Positions 51,920-59,761 of a stretch of DNA of 64,000 nt are shown here, piece after piece (position 1 is the stretch's first letter; every line of letters begins with the position of its first letter). The stretch comes from an uncultured Planktomarina sp. (GTDB lineage: Bacteria; Pseudomonadota; Alphaproteobacteria; Rhodobacterales; Rhodobacteraceae): assembly GCA_905181815.1 (NCBI GenBank), contig CAJIZA010000005.1:25176-89175 (forward strand). Direction: 5' to 3'. A model generated the notes under the pieces. That model saw only the letters and a list, made by a program, of their open reading frames with translations. It had not been told where the DNA came from and did not search any database. Made by a program: the position numbers and the translations under genes.

Positions 51920-51947
51920 TGTTTACATGGGAATTCATGGTAATCAA
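51920..51947 (-). promoter_or_regulatory. Possible promoter of the mraZ leader
   Basis: On the minus strand a TTGATT box (complement of 51942-51947) is followed after 16 bases by TAAACA (complement of 51920-51925). Transcription from about 51914 would give an RNA of roughly 200 nt up to the terminator. The match to a housekeeping promoter is weak. Confidence 0.3.
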
Positions 51948-52296
51948 TAGGAAATTTTTGCAATTTACCTATAATCTACTTTAATTCTATATGAAAATTT
52001 TTAGTTTTGAGTAAAAATTTACCATATAAAGCCCTATCTTTGTCATAATAACACAAAATGTAGTGCAATACTCATCGGGCCATAATTTCCCAATTATTTT
52101 ACATGATCGAGAATGTTTTTGGAAATATAACATATTTAGACCCAAAATACGTAAATTTGCAGTATTTCATCACTGAATTACCGGGCGTCTATCTGCGAAT
52201 TATCACAATTCTATATTGTGTTCCGTGTTTTCCCAGAAAACCACGGAAGACCGATATGTCCAAACACCACTGTAAGTATATAGCCCTGCTGGCGGA
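51948..52296. other. AT-rich noncoding region between the dcw leader and mrp
   Basis: About 350 bases much richer in A and T than any flanking gene. It may hold upstream elements for the dcw promoter. One open frame (52103-52300) has no recognisable similarity. Two adjacent inverted repeats near 52204-52248 are the only clear structures. Confidence 0.5.
52204..52248. repeat. Two adjacent inverted repeats downstream of mrp
   Basis: CACAAT-tctat-ATTGTG (52204-52220) is followed directly by TTCCGTG/TTTTC pairing with GAAAA/CACGGAA with one bulge (52221-52248). The second could form a 12-bp hairpin and is about 50 bases past the mrp stop, so it may end that transcript, although no T run follows. 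Confidence 0.45.
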
Positions 52297-53361
52297 CTAG
52301 GCGATATCCGAGTCAATCAACCCGCGCGCCAGCTCCGCATATGCCTGGGCCATCGACCCATCGCCCGCCGCGGCTGGGGTGCCGCTGTCGCCTGCAAGGC
52401 GCACGCCCAAATCCAAAGGCAAAGAGCCCAAAAACGGCAGACCCAACTTCTGCGCTTCCAGCTCCACGCCCCCATGCCCAAATATATGGGCTTCATGGCC
52501 GCAATTGGGGCAAATATATTGGCTCATATTCTCAATCATGCCCAAAATGGGCGTATGCAGCGTGGCAAACATATCCAAAGCCTTGCGCGCATCCAAAAGT
52601 GCTACATCCTGTGGGGTCGAGACCACAATCGCGCCGGTCAGCTCAGTTTTCTGGCAAAGTGTCAGCTGAACATCACCAGTGCCGGGCGGCAAATCGATGA
52701 TCAAGACATCCAACTCCCCCCATTGCACCTGATTGAGCATCTGCTGCAATGCGCCCATCAACATCGGACCGCGCCAGACCACAGCCTTGTTCGGATCAAC
52801 CATCAGACCAATAGACATCATCGTAACGCCATGGGCCTGTAGCGGAATGATCACCTTCCCATCGGGACTGGCTGGGCGTTTACTCACACCCATCATACGC
52901 GGCTGGCTCGGACCATATATATCCGCATCAAGCAGCCCGACTCGTCGGCCTTGCTTGGCCAAGGCCACTGCCAAATTGGAAGACACCGTCGATTTGCCAA
53001 CCCCGCCCTTGCCCGAGGCAATCGCCACAACTCGGTTCACGCCCGGCACTTTGAGCGGCCCGTCTTGCGGCTTGGGGTGGCCACCCAATTTCAAATTCGG
53101 CGGCGCAGCTTTTTGCTCATGCGCGGTCACCACTGCGGTCACGCTGGACACACCGTCAAGCTGCATCACAATTTGCTCGGCTGCGGCACGAATATCGGCC
53201 AGCTTGTGCGCGATCTCTGGCGTTGGCGCTTCAATGACAAAGCGCACCGCCTCCCCGTCCACCACGACCGCACGAATGAAATCGCAGCTCACAAGATCCC
53301 CCCCATCCGGCAATTGCAGACGGGCCAAAGCGGCCAAAATGTCAGAACGGTCGATGGGCAT
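52297..53361 (-). CDS. Mrp/NBP35-type iron-sulfur carrier ATPase
   Basis: This 354-residue protein has an N-terminal MIP18/DUF59-like domain (1-85), a linker, and a ParA-like P-loop ATPase domain with the deviant Walker A SGKGGVGKSTVSSNLA near residue 115 and LDADIYGPSQPRMMG. The C-terminal CPNC motif near 275 is the cluster-binding pair of ApbC/Mrp proteins, which deliver iron-sulfur clusters. ATG 53361 has GAGGAG about eight bases upstream; a start at 53376 is less likely. It is divergent from the DUF1127 gene. Confidence 0.93.
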   Translation of the reverse strand: MPIDRSDILAALARLQLPDGGDLVSCDFIRAVVVDGEAVRFVIEAPTPEIAHKLADIRAAAEQIVMQLDGVSSVTAVVTAHEQKAAPPNLKLGGHPKPQDGPLKVPGVNRVVAIASGKGGVGKSTVSSNLAVALAKQGRRVGLLDADIYGPSQPRMMGVSKRPASPDGKVIIPLQAHGVTMMSIGLMVDPNKAVVWRGPMLMGALQQMLNQVQWGELDVLIIDLPPGTGDVQLTLCQKTELTGAIVVSTPQDVALLDARKALDMFATLHTPILGMIENMSQYICPNCGHEAHIFGHGGVELEAQKLGLPFLGSLPLDLGVRLAGDSGTPAAAGDGSMAQAYAELARGLIDSDIA

Positions 53362-53469
53362 CCAAGCTCTCCTCAAATCTCTGCGCAGCTATGCCCTCGC
53401 AAACCATCTGATGCAAGCCCACGACAAGAGCCATGCAAATGCTGCATAGCGGCAATTCCCAATCATGCG

Positions 53470-53499
53470 TTGCGAAACTGCGCCCCAAGCTCCACATAA
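53470..53499 (+). promoter_or_regulatory. Possible stress-sigma promoter of the DUF1127 gene
   Basis: GTTGCGAAAC (53469-53478) followed by ACATAA (53494-53499) with 18 bases between loosely resembles RpoH-type promoters, which drive the equivalent R. sphaeroides operon. The match is weak and rests partly on that analogy. Confidence 0.25.
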
Positions 53500-53537
53500 A
53501 GCTCATCAACAGTCCGGTTGATATAGAGGATAGAACG

Positions 53538-53753
53538 ATGACAACAGTAACAGAATTCAATGTAACCGCCCCTTCTTTCAGCGCAGCTCTCAACGCTCGC
53601 TGGACCGCTTTGCGTGAGCAAATGGCCAAACGCGCCCTGTACCGCAAAACAATCTCCGAATTGCAATCCTTGACGGGCCGCGAACTGGCCGATCTTGGCA
53701 TTCATCGTTCCGCGATCAAAGGCATCGCTTACGAAGCCGCATTCGGCAAATAA
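53538..53753 (+). CDS. DUF1127 family small protein (CcaF1-like)
   Basis: This 71-residue protein has a C-terminal DUF1127 motif of about 40 residues (RKTISELQSLTGRELADLGI, then HRSAIKGIAYEAA). In R. sphaeroides a 71-residue DUF1127 protein, RSP_6037 (CcaF1), is encoded just before the CcsR sRNAs and acts in RNA metabolism under stress. Length, family and the downstream hairpins all match here. ATG 53538 has AGAGGA about ten bases upstream. It is divergent from mrp and followed directly by three stem-loops. Confidence 0.9.
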   Translation: MTTVTEFNVTAPSFSAALNARWTALREQMAKRALYRKTISELQSLTGRELADLGIHRSAIKGIAYEAAFGK

Positions 53754-53770
53754 GCCAGACTTAAGTTTTG

Positions 53771-53873
53771 CAGATCCACCGCCCACGGCCTTGGATCTGA
53801 GCAATAGGCTTTCTCCTCCCTGAAGCCTGCAAAAAGCGGCGGCATCCTCCTCCCGGATGCCGTCGTTTTTTTG
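53771..53873 (+). ncRNA. Candidate CcsR-like sRNA with CUCCUCCC loops
   Basis: Right after the DUF1127 stop come three stem-loops. Stem 1 is an 8-bp perfect stem (53771-53778 with 53792-53799). Stem 2 (53806-53811 with 53823-53828) exposes CTCCTCCC in its loop. Stem 3 (53840-53847 with 53855-53862) has CCTCCTCCC across stem and loop and is followed by seven T residues. R. sphaeroides CcsR sRNAs are defined by conserved CCUCCUCCC motifs in two hairpins, are processed from the RSP_6037 transcript and are stress-induced. Gene order and motif agree. Here there is one copy in place of four. Confidence 0.75.
53840..53872 (+). terminator. Intrinsic terminator of the DUF1127-sRNA transcript
   Basis: An 8-bp stem CGGCATCC with GGATGCCG, loop TCCTCCC, is followed three bases later by seven T residues (53866-53872). 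It ends the DUF1127 transcript and probably forms the 3' end of the sRNA. Confidence 0.85.
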
Positions 53874-53932
53874 CCCAAAATTTGGCTGGAAGGGTCATTG
53901 AACTTTGTGGGCTGCGGTGACATCTGTGGGCC

Positions 53933-54535
53933 ATGACATATTCGCTGCTGACCGGTCTCGTGCTCTTTTGTTTTGTTTCCTCAATCACGCCCGGGCCCAA
54001 CAATTTGATGCTTATGGCCACTGGAGCCAATTTTGGCGCGCGGCGTGCAGCGCCCCATGCCTCCGGGATTGTTTTGGGATTTACCTTTATGATTGTCGCC
54101 ATCGGATTGGGTGTGGCGCAGCTCTTTCAGAGCTACCCTCTGGCCCATCAACTGCTCGGCGGCATATCAGTTATCTATTTAATTTATTTGGCCTATAAAA
54201 CAGCAACTGCCCGCACAAACCTAGACAGCCCTGAACCCACGGGCCAGCCCATTACCTTCTGGCAAGCCGCTGCATTTCAATGGGTAAATCCCAAGGCTTG
54301 GACTATGGCCTTGGCCGCGGTGACGGTTTATGCGCCCCAGCCAGTGACCTATAAAGAGGTCATAGTCGTTGCCGTGATTTTTGGCGCCATTAACCTGCCC
54401 TGCATCAGCGTCTGGCTGTTGCTTGGTGTGAAAATGCGGCGATTTTTGACAACACCAGCCCGGCTGCGCGGCTTTAATTGGACCATGGCAGGGCTTTTGC
54501 TTTTGTCCCTGGCGCCGATTGCAGCTTTAAACTGA
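53933..54535 (+). CDS. LysE/RhtB-family amino acid exporter
   Basis: This 200-residue inner-membrane protein has about six membrane segments and the family motif ITPGPNNLMLMATGANFG near residue 18. The WVNPKAWTMALAAVT block near 117 is typical of LysE-type translocators that export amino acids or related metabolites. The substrate cannot be inferred. It lies 60 bases after the terminator of the DUF1127 unit, so it should have its own promoter. It converges on the FAD oxidoreductase gene with a 44-base gap. Confidence 0.88.
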   Translation: MTYSLLTGLVLFCFVSSITPGPNNLMLMATGANFGARRAAPHASGIVLGFTFMIVAIGLGVAQLFQSYPLAHQLLGGISVIYLIYLAYKTATARTNLDSPEPTGQPITFWQAAAFQWVNPKAWTMALAAVTVYAPQPVTYKEVIVVAVIFGAINLPCISVWLLLGVKMRRFLTTPARLRGFNWTMAGLLLLSLAPIAALN

Positions 54536-54579
54536 GATGTTCACGGTCAACCCGCTAAAGCCCTAACCCGTCCAAAAGC

Positions 54580-55848
54580 TTATAATAGGCGACCTCTAGC
54601 CTCGACCCCCAAGGGATAGAACGGGTGAAACGGAATTTTTCGCAGAGGGGTCACCGGAAAATCCAGATCCGCATGAAGTGTGCCCGAGGCCCAGCTCGCC
54701 AAAACCTTACCCATCGCAGTGGCCATCGCCACCCCACGCCCGTTGTAGCCAAGCCCAGCCGCCATGCCATTTCCGAAATCATGCAAATGCGGGTAGTGAT
54801 CGGCAGTGGCGGCGATGTAACCACCCCACTCAAACTCCCAACGCACCTGCGCCAATTGCGGAAAGAGCTTGATTGACCATGCGCGAGCTTGGGCGAGACG
54901 GGCCCGTGTGGCCTGGACAGAATAGCCACCTCGCGCGCCCATAACAAAACGCCCCGCCGCATCCATCCGAAAGTAGGAGAGGAGCCGGCGGGTGTCAGAG
55001 GGGGCATGAAGCCCCGGCAAAATATGGATGCGCAACTCTTCTGAGAGCGGCTCTGTCGCCACTTGCACAGAGCGGATCGGCACCACGGACTGTTGCAGCC
55101 CCTTATGCAAACGACCGCTATAGCCGTTGGTGCACAGCAGCACCCGACCGGCGCGCAACTGCCCCCATTTGGTGACCAGAAGATGCTCGGGGCCACGTCG
55201 CTCCAATTTTTCAACCTTGGACTGCCCATAGATCCGCACGCCCGCCGCGCGAGCCGCATCACATAGGCCCAAAGCGTAGTTGAGCGGATGCAAATTGCCG
55301 CCGCGTGGATCGATCAGGCCGCCGATATAGGCATTGGTGCCAAGTGCCTGCACCACATCCCAGCGCGATAAAAGCTGCAGATCTGCCCCTTGGTGAGCCC
55401 ATTGTTCGGCTTTTTGCACCAAAGACCTCAGACCCCCACGATTATGAGCCGCGCGCAGCCAACCCACCGGGCGCGCATCGCATTGAATGTGATGCTGGGC
55501 AATCAAATCAAACACCAGCTGTCCAGCCTGACCTGAAAGCTCGATCATCCGCTGGCCCATCTCAGGTCCAAAGCGCGCAATGGCGTCATTTGGCGCCTCA
55601 ATCAATCCCGGATTGACCTGCCCACCATTGCGTCCTGACGCGCCCCATCCCGGCGCTTGCGCCTCCAAAACCACAACGGAGCGGCCCATTTGTGCCAGGT
55701 GCAGCGCCGCCGAGAGGCCAGTAAACCCCGCCCCTACAATCGCCACATCCGCGGAGACATCCGCCTGCAGCTTTGGACAGGGCACAGAAGAATTCGCGGT
55801 GGCCGACCAAAGAGAGTTGGCAATTACAGGCTCTTCATTTTGAATCAT
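54580..55848 (-). CDS. FAD-dependent amine oxidoreductase (DadA/PuuB-like)
   Basis: This 422-residue DAO-family flavoprotein has its FAD-binding motif VAIVGAGFTGLSAALHLA near residue 35. ASGRNGGQVNPGL near 71 and the C-terminal GYNGRGVAMATAMGKVLASW near 373 are patterns typical of gamma-glutamylputrescine oxidases and related amine oxidases in proteobacteria. The actual substrate is not determined by sequence. A PuuD-like hydrolase is elsewhere in the window but not linked. ATG 55848 is the only sensible start. uvrD ends 84 bases upstream on the same strand. Confidence 0.86.
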   Translation of the reverse strand: MIQNEEPVIANSLWSATANSSVPCPKLQADVSADVAIVGAGFTGLSAALHLAQMGRSVVVLEAQAPGWGASGRNGGQVNPGLIEAPNDAIARFGPEMGQRMIELSGQAGQLVFDLIAQHHIQCDARPVGWLRAAHNRGGLRSLVQKAEQWAHQGADLQLLSRWDVVQALGTNAYIGGLIDPRGGNLHPLNYALGLCDAARAAGVRIYGQSKVEKLERRGPEHLLVTKWGQLRAGRVLLCTNGYSGRLHKGLQQSVVPIRSVQVATEPLSEELRIHILPGLHAPSDTRRLLSYFRMDAAGRFVMGARGGYSVQATRARLAQARAWSIKLFPQLAQVRWEFEWGGYIAATADHYPHLHDFGNGMAAGLGYNGRGVAMATAMGKVLASWASGTLHADLDFPVTPLRKIPFHPFYPLGVEARGRLL

Positions 55849-55932
55849 TGACGCGCGCCTTCATGACATGAATGTACTGATTTTGTGGCGCATCTGAGCT
55901 AGGCACTCAAGAAAAATCCACTGATCAAAGTC

Positions 55933-58326
55933 CTAGAAAGGCGCGTCGCCAACCGTATCTGCACTTTGGATATATTGCGCCACAACCTTTTTTGAACCTG
56001 CCTTATCAAATTCAATGTCCAGCTTGTCGCCCTCAATGGTCAACACTTCGCCATAGCCAAATTTTTGGTGAAACACGCGATCCCCAACCGAAAAGGCCGA
56101 AACTGCCGTCATATCGATGGTGACATGCGTGGCTTGCGCCGGTTGGCGCATGCCGCGTTGACCGCTGCGCTCTTGCAAGCGCCGCCAGCCAGGAGAATTG
56201 TACACATCCGCTTTGCTGGCCCGTTCAAATATCCCGCTGCCCGAAGCCTCCTGCACCGCAGGGTTAGCGCTTGCTGCCATACCGGCGGCTCCAAAGCTGC
56301 CACCATAGAGCCCGGGTGGGGTCAGCACATCCACATGCGCGCTCGGCAGCTCATCAATAAACCGGCTTGGCAAAGCCGATTGCCATTGCCCATAGACCCG
56401 GCGATTTGCCGCAAAAGAAATCGTGCAAATTTCTTCTGCGCGGGTGATGCCCACATAGGCCAAGCGCCGCTCTTCCTCCAAACCCTTGAGGCCACTTTCG
56501 TCCATAGAGCGCTGCGAGGGAAAGAGACCATCTTCCCAACCCGGCAAAAACACCATCGGGAATTCAAGGCCCTTGGCCGCATGCAGCGTCATGATCGAAA
56601 CCTTTGCCCCATCCGATTGCTGTTCATTGTCCATAATCAAACTGACATGCTCCAAAAACCCTTGCAGGTTTTCAAATCCTTCCAGCGCCTTGACCAGCTC
56701 TTTGAGGTTTTCCAAGCGCCCAGGCGCCTCTGGCGTTTTGTCATTTTGCCAATGGGTGGTGTAGCCACTTTCATCGAGAATTATTTCTGCCAACTCCACA
56801 TGGGTGTCGGCCTGCTGGCGGACCTGGACGTGCCAGCGGTCAATGCCGTCGATCAGACGTGCCAATTCCACGGCACCCTTGCCGCCCAAATCTTTCGCCG
56901 CCAGCAAAATGCGCGCACCCTCCACCAAAGACACGCCATTGCTGCGCGCGGCAGTTTGGATTTTCTGCTGCGCTTTGTCCCCTAGCCCGCGCTTGGGCGT
57001 ATTGACAACACGCTCAAAGGCCAAGTCATCATCGGTGCTGACGGCCAGACGAAAATAGGCCATGGCATCTCGAATTTCCATCCGCTCATAAAACCTGGGG
57101 CCACCAATCACACGATAGGGCAGACCAATGGTCAAAAAGCGGTCTTCAAACGCGCGCATTTGATGGGAGGCACGCACCAAAATTGCCATGCTGTCGAGAT
57201 CAAAAGCCGCTTGCCCGCGCGTGCCGCGCTGTGCCGCTTCGATCTCCTCGCCGATCCAACGCGCCTCTTCTTCACCATCCCAATGGCCGATCAGGCGCAG
57301 CTTTTCGCCCTCGTCCTTTTCGGTCCAAAGCGTCTTGCCCAAACGGCCTTTATTGCCGTCGATCACCGCACTGGCCGCAGCAAGAATATGCGGAGTGGAG
57401 CGGTAGTTTTGCTCCAAGCGCACCACATGTGAGCCGGGAAAATCTGTCTCAAACCGCAGAATATTTCCCACCTCTGCACCGCGCCAGCCGTAAATCGACT
57501 GATCATCATCGCCAACACAGCAAATATTCTGATGCCCCTGCGCTAAAAGCCGAAGCCACAAATATTGCGCCACATTGGTATCTTGATATTCATCCACCAA
57601 AATATAGCGAAAAAACCTCTGGTATTGGGCCAAGACTTCGCTGTGGTCTTGAAAAATTGTCACCACATGCAAAAGCAAGTCACCGAAATCTGCAGCATTC
57701 AAATCGCGCAAGCGATTTTGATATTGCGCGTAAAGTTCAACGCCCTTGTGGTCATAAGCGCCAGCCTCCGACGCCGGAACTTGTCCTGGTGTCCAGGCTC
57801 TGTTTTTCCAGCCATCAATGATGCTTGCCAATTGCCGTGCAGGCCAGCGTTTGTCATCAATCTGCGCCGCTGAAATCAATTGCTTCATCAACCGCAGCTG
57901 ATCGTCGCTGTCCAGAATGGTGAAATTGCTTTTCAGACCCATCAATTCCGCATGTCGGCGCAGGATTTTCACACAGATCGAGTGAAACGTACCCATCCAA
58001 GGCATGCCCTCGACCTGACCAATCAAATGCCCCACCCGATCTTTCATCTCGCGCGCAGCCTTATTAGTAAAAGTGACCGAGAGAATTTCATTAGGACGCG
58101 CCGTGCCCGTATTCAGCAAATGCGCGATGCGGGCGGTGAGCGCTTTGGTCTTACCTGTCCCTGCCCCCGCCAGCATCAAAACAGGTCCGCTCAACTGCTC
58201 CACCGCCGCGCGTTGCGCCGGGTTCAGCCCGTCCATATAGGGCGTCGGGCGGGCAGCCATGGCCATTTGACTCAAGCTGGGGGAAGCGGCGGCCTCAAAG
58301 GCCTCTGATTCATCAAAACTGCTCAT
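55933..58326 (-). CDS. UvrD/PcrA-type DNA helicase
   Basis: This 797-residue superfamily 1A helicase has the Q-motif GLNPAQRAAV near 35, Walker A MLAGAGTGKTKAL near 51, motif II ILVDEYQDTN near 247, motif III GDDDQSIYGWRGA near 277, and motif IV-VI regions including TLHAAKGLEFPMVFLPG near 570 and RRLAYVGITRAEE. The C-terminus carries a PcrA-like DUF3553/Tudor-type tail (VGDRVFHQKFGYGEVL). It most likely acts in nucleotide excision and mismatch repair or recombination control; UvrD and PcrA are not separable here. The start region overlaps no other gene. Confidence 0.94.
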   Translation of the reverse strand: MSSFDESEAFEAAASPSLSQMAMAARPTPYMDGLNPAQRAAVEQLSGPVLMLAGAGTGKTKALTARIAHLLNTGTARPNEILSVTFTNKAAREMKDRVGHLIGQVEGMPWMGTFHSICVKILRRHAELMGLKSNFTILDSDDQLRLMKQLISAAQIDDKRWPARQLASIIDGWKNRAWTPGQVPASEAGAYDHKGVELYAQYQNRLRDLNAADFGDLLLHVVTIFQDHSEVLAQYQRFFRYILVDEYQDTNVAQYLWLRLLAQGHQNICCVGDDDQSIYGWRGAEVGNILRFETDFPGSHVVRLEQNYRSTPHILAAASAVIDGNKGRLGKTLWTEKDEGEKLRLIGHWDGEEEARWIGEEIEAAQRGTRGQAAFDLDSMAILVRASHQMRAFEDRFLTIGLPYRVIGGPRFYERMEIRDAMAYFRLAVSTDDDLAFERVVNTPKRGLGDKAQQKIQTAARSNGVSLVEGARILLAAKDLGGKGAVELARLIDGIDRWHVQVRQQADTHVELAEIILDESGYTTHWQNDKTPEAPGRLENLKELVKALEGFENLQGFLEHVSLIMDNEQQSDGAKVSIMTLHAAKGLEFPMVFLPGWEDGLFPSQRSMDESGLKGLEEERRLAYVGITRAEEICTISFAANRRVYGQWQSALPSRFIDELPSAHVDVLTPPGLYGGSFGAAGMAASANPAVQEASGSGIFERASKADVYNSPGWRRLQERSGQRGMRQPAQATHVTIDMTAVSAFSVGDRVFHQKFGYGEVLTIEGDKLDIEFDKAGSKKVVAQYIQSADTVGDAPF

Positions 58327-58442
58327 GTGTGTAATCTAGCGTTATTTGCCCCAAAGTGAAACAATTGTTCGCGTTGTGTTCTTATGTTTTCATAAAAATG
58401 CAAATTGAAGCGAAAATAAGGCTTAAACTCGCAATTTAAATG

Positions 58443-58458
58443 ATGTAAGCGCTTGCAT
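58443..58458. promoter_or_regulatory. LacI-type palindromic operator abutting the hydroxy acid oxidase start
   Basis: ATGTAAGCGCTTGCAT is a 16-base palindrome (14 of 16 positions symmetric) with the central GCGC typical of LacI-family operators. It ends at the base before the ATG at 58459, so a bound repressor would block the translation start region or elongating polymerase. No LacI-family gene is in the window. Confidence 0.5.
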
Positions 58459-59607
58459 ATGGATCTCAACTCAAAATACCCCGCCATTTCAGACTTACGC
58501 TCGAAAGCGCGCAAGAGAATTCCGCATTTTGCTTGGGAATATCTCGACAGCGCCACGGGTGATGAAAGCACATTGCATCGCAACCGCTCATCATTGGACG
58601 CGATCCATTTTGTCCCGCGCGGGCTTCGCGGCGAAATCAAACCGCAATTGGCGACGGAATTTCTTGGCACATCATATTCCGCCCCGTTCGGTATTGCGCC
58701 AGTTGGCATGTCAGGCTTGATGTGGCCCGGCGCGGAAAAAACGCTGGCCGGGTTTGCAGCGGGCGCGCAAATTCCCTACGGCATGTCAACGGTTGCGACC
58801 ACCACACCCGAAGATGTGGCCCCTTATCTGGGTGATATGGGATGGTTTCAGATGTACCCGCCCCGCGATGAAGCTATTCGCAATGACATGATTCAGCGGG
58901 TAAAAAACGCGGGCTTTACCACTTTGGTGGTGACCATCGACGTGCCAGCGCAATCGCGGCGCGAACGGCAGATTCGCGGCGGGCTGGTACAGCCACCGCG
59001 CCTCACCCCCCGTATTTTGGCGCAGGTGGCCGGCTGTCCAGAATGGGCACTGCGCACCGCGCTCAACGGCAAGCCGCGCATGAAAATGATTGAAACCTAC
59101 GGCAAGGCGGTCATGGAAAGCGTGGCCTCCCTGCCCTCCAACAACCATGTCGGATATCTGCTGCGCACCGCACCAGATCACAGCTATGTGAAACTATTGC
59201 GAGACGCATGGGATGGACCATTGATTGTCAAGGGCGTGATGTGCCCCGATGATGCCGCGCCCTTGGAGGGGCTCGGCGTGGATGCGGTTTGGGTCTCCAA
59301 CCACGCAGGCCGGCAATTTGCCGGCAGCCCTGCAGCTATTGACATGCTACCGGCCGTCAAAGCAGCAACCAACCTACCACTTATTTTCGACAGCGGTATT
59401 GAGGGGGGGTTGGACATGCTGCGGGCGCTCGCATTGGGCGCGGATTTCGTCATGATGGGGCGGGCTTGGCACTATGCGCTTGGGGCTGTTGGCACAAAAG
59501 GTCCGGCGCATTTATATGATACGTTGGTGGATGATTTGAAGTCAAATATGATCCAAATTGCCGCGACCCATCTGAGTGATTTGCCCGATTTGCTGCATAA
59601 ATATTGA
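58459..59607 (+). CDS. FMN-dependent alpha-hydroxy acid oxidase/dehydrogenase
   Basis: This 382-residue TIM-barrel flavoenzyme of the lactate dehydrogenase (LldD)/glycolate oxidase family oxidises an L-2-hydroxy acid to the 2-oxo acid. The FMN site AFGIAPVGM-like segment (APFGIAPVGMSGLMWPGAE near 75) is present, as are QMYPPRD near 132 and RRERQ near 170. The active-site block reads SNHAGRQFAG near 283 where most members have SNHGGRQLDG: the catalytic His and Arg are kept but neighbours differ. GIEGGLDMLRALALGADFVM completes the barrel. ATG 58459 has no clear ribosome binding site; the operator palindrome occupies that position. Confidence 0.9.
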   Translation: MDLNSKYPAISDLRSKARKRIPHFAWEYLDSATGDESTLHRNRSSLDAIHFVPRGLRGEIKPQLATEFLGTSYSAPFGIAPVGMSGLMWPGAEKTLAGFAAGAQIPYGMSTVATTTPEDVAPYLGDMGWFQMYPPRDEAIRNDMIQRVKNAGFTTLVVTIDVPAQSRRERQIRGGLVQPPRLTPRILAQVAGCPEWALRTALNGKPRMKMIETYGKAVMESVASLPSNNHVGYLLRTAPDHSYVKLLRDAWDGPLIVKGVMCPDDAAPLEGLGVDAVWVSNHAGRQFAGSPAAIDMLPAVKAATNLPLIFDSGIEGGLDMLRALALGADFVMMGRAWHYALGAVGTKGPAHLYDTLVDDLKSNMIQIAATHLSDLPDLLHKY

Positions 59608-59761
59608 TTTATTCGCATGTTTGATTGGATAGGAATTCAAGTATTTCTGAGATTAAAATCTAATTTACGCGCAATTAGTGGCTAGTTGGGCTCAAAAACA
59701 ATTTGTAACTCTGGGAATTCTAGCTTTAAATGCTGCAGGTGCATTGCAACGAGGAATACTC

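Noticed and set aside
51713-51950. RNase P RNA, 6S RNA or SRP RNA in the mraZ leader
   Set aside because: Too short for RNase P RNA and lacking its conserved GAGGAAAGTCC core; no SRP-like GGAAGGAAGCAG core; the single terminator hairpin fits a leader sRNA better.
51671-51950. MraZ-binding box repeats upstream of mraZ
   Set aside because: I searched for three or four TGGG-containing direct repeats at ten-base spacing and found none convincing.
52103-52300. Open frame of 65 codons in the AT-rich region before mrp
   Set aside because: No recognisable similarity, no clear ribosome binding site, AT-rich composition where long frames are rare but possible, and it overlaps the end of mrp on the other strand.
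56065-56985. 306-codon open frame antisense to the UvrD-type helicase
   Set aside because: Contained in a gene with all helicase motifs; low-complexity, Arg/His-rich translation with no family signature.
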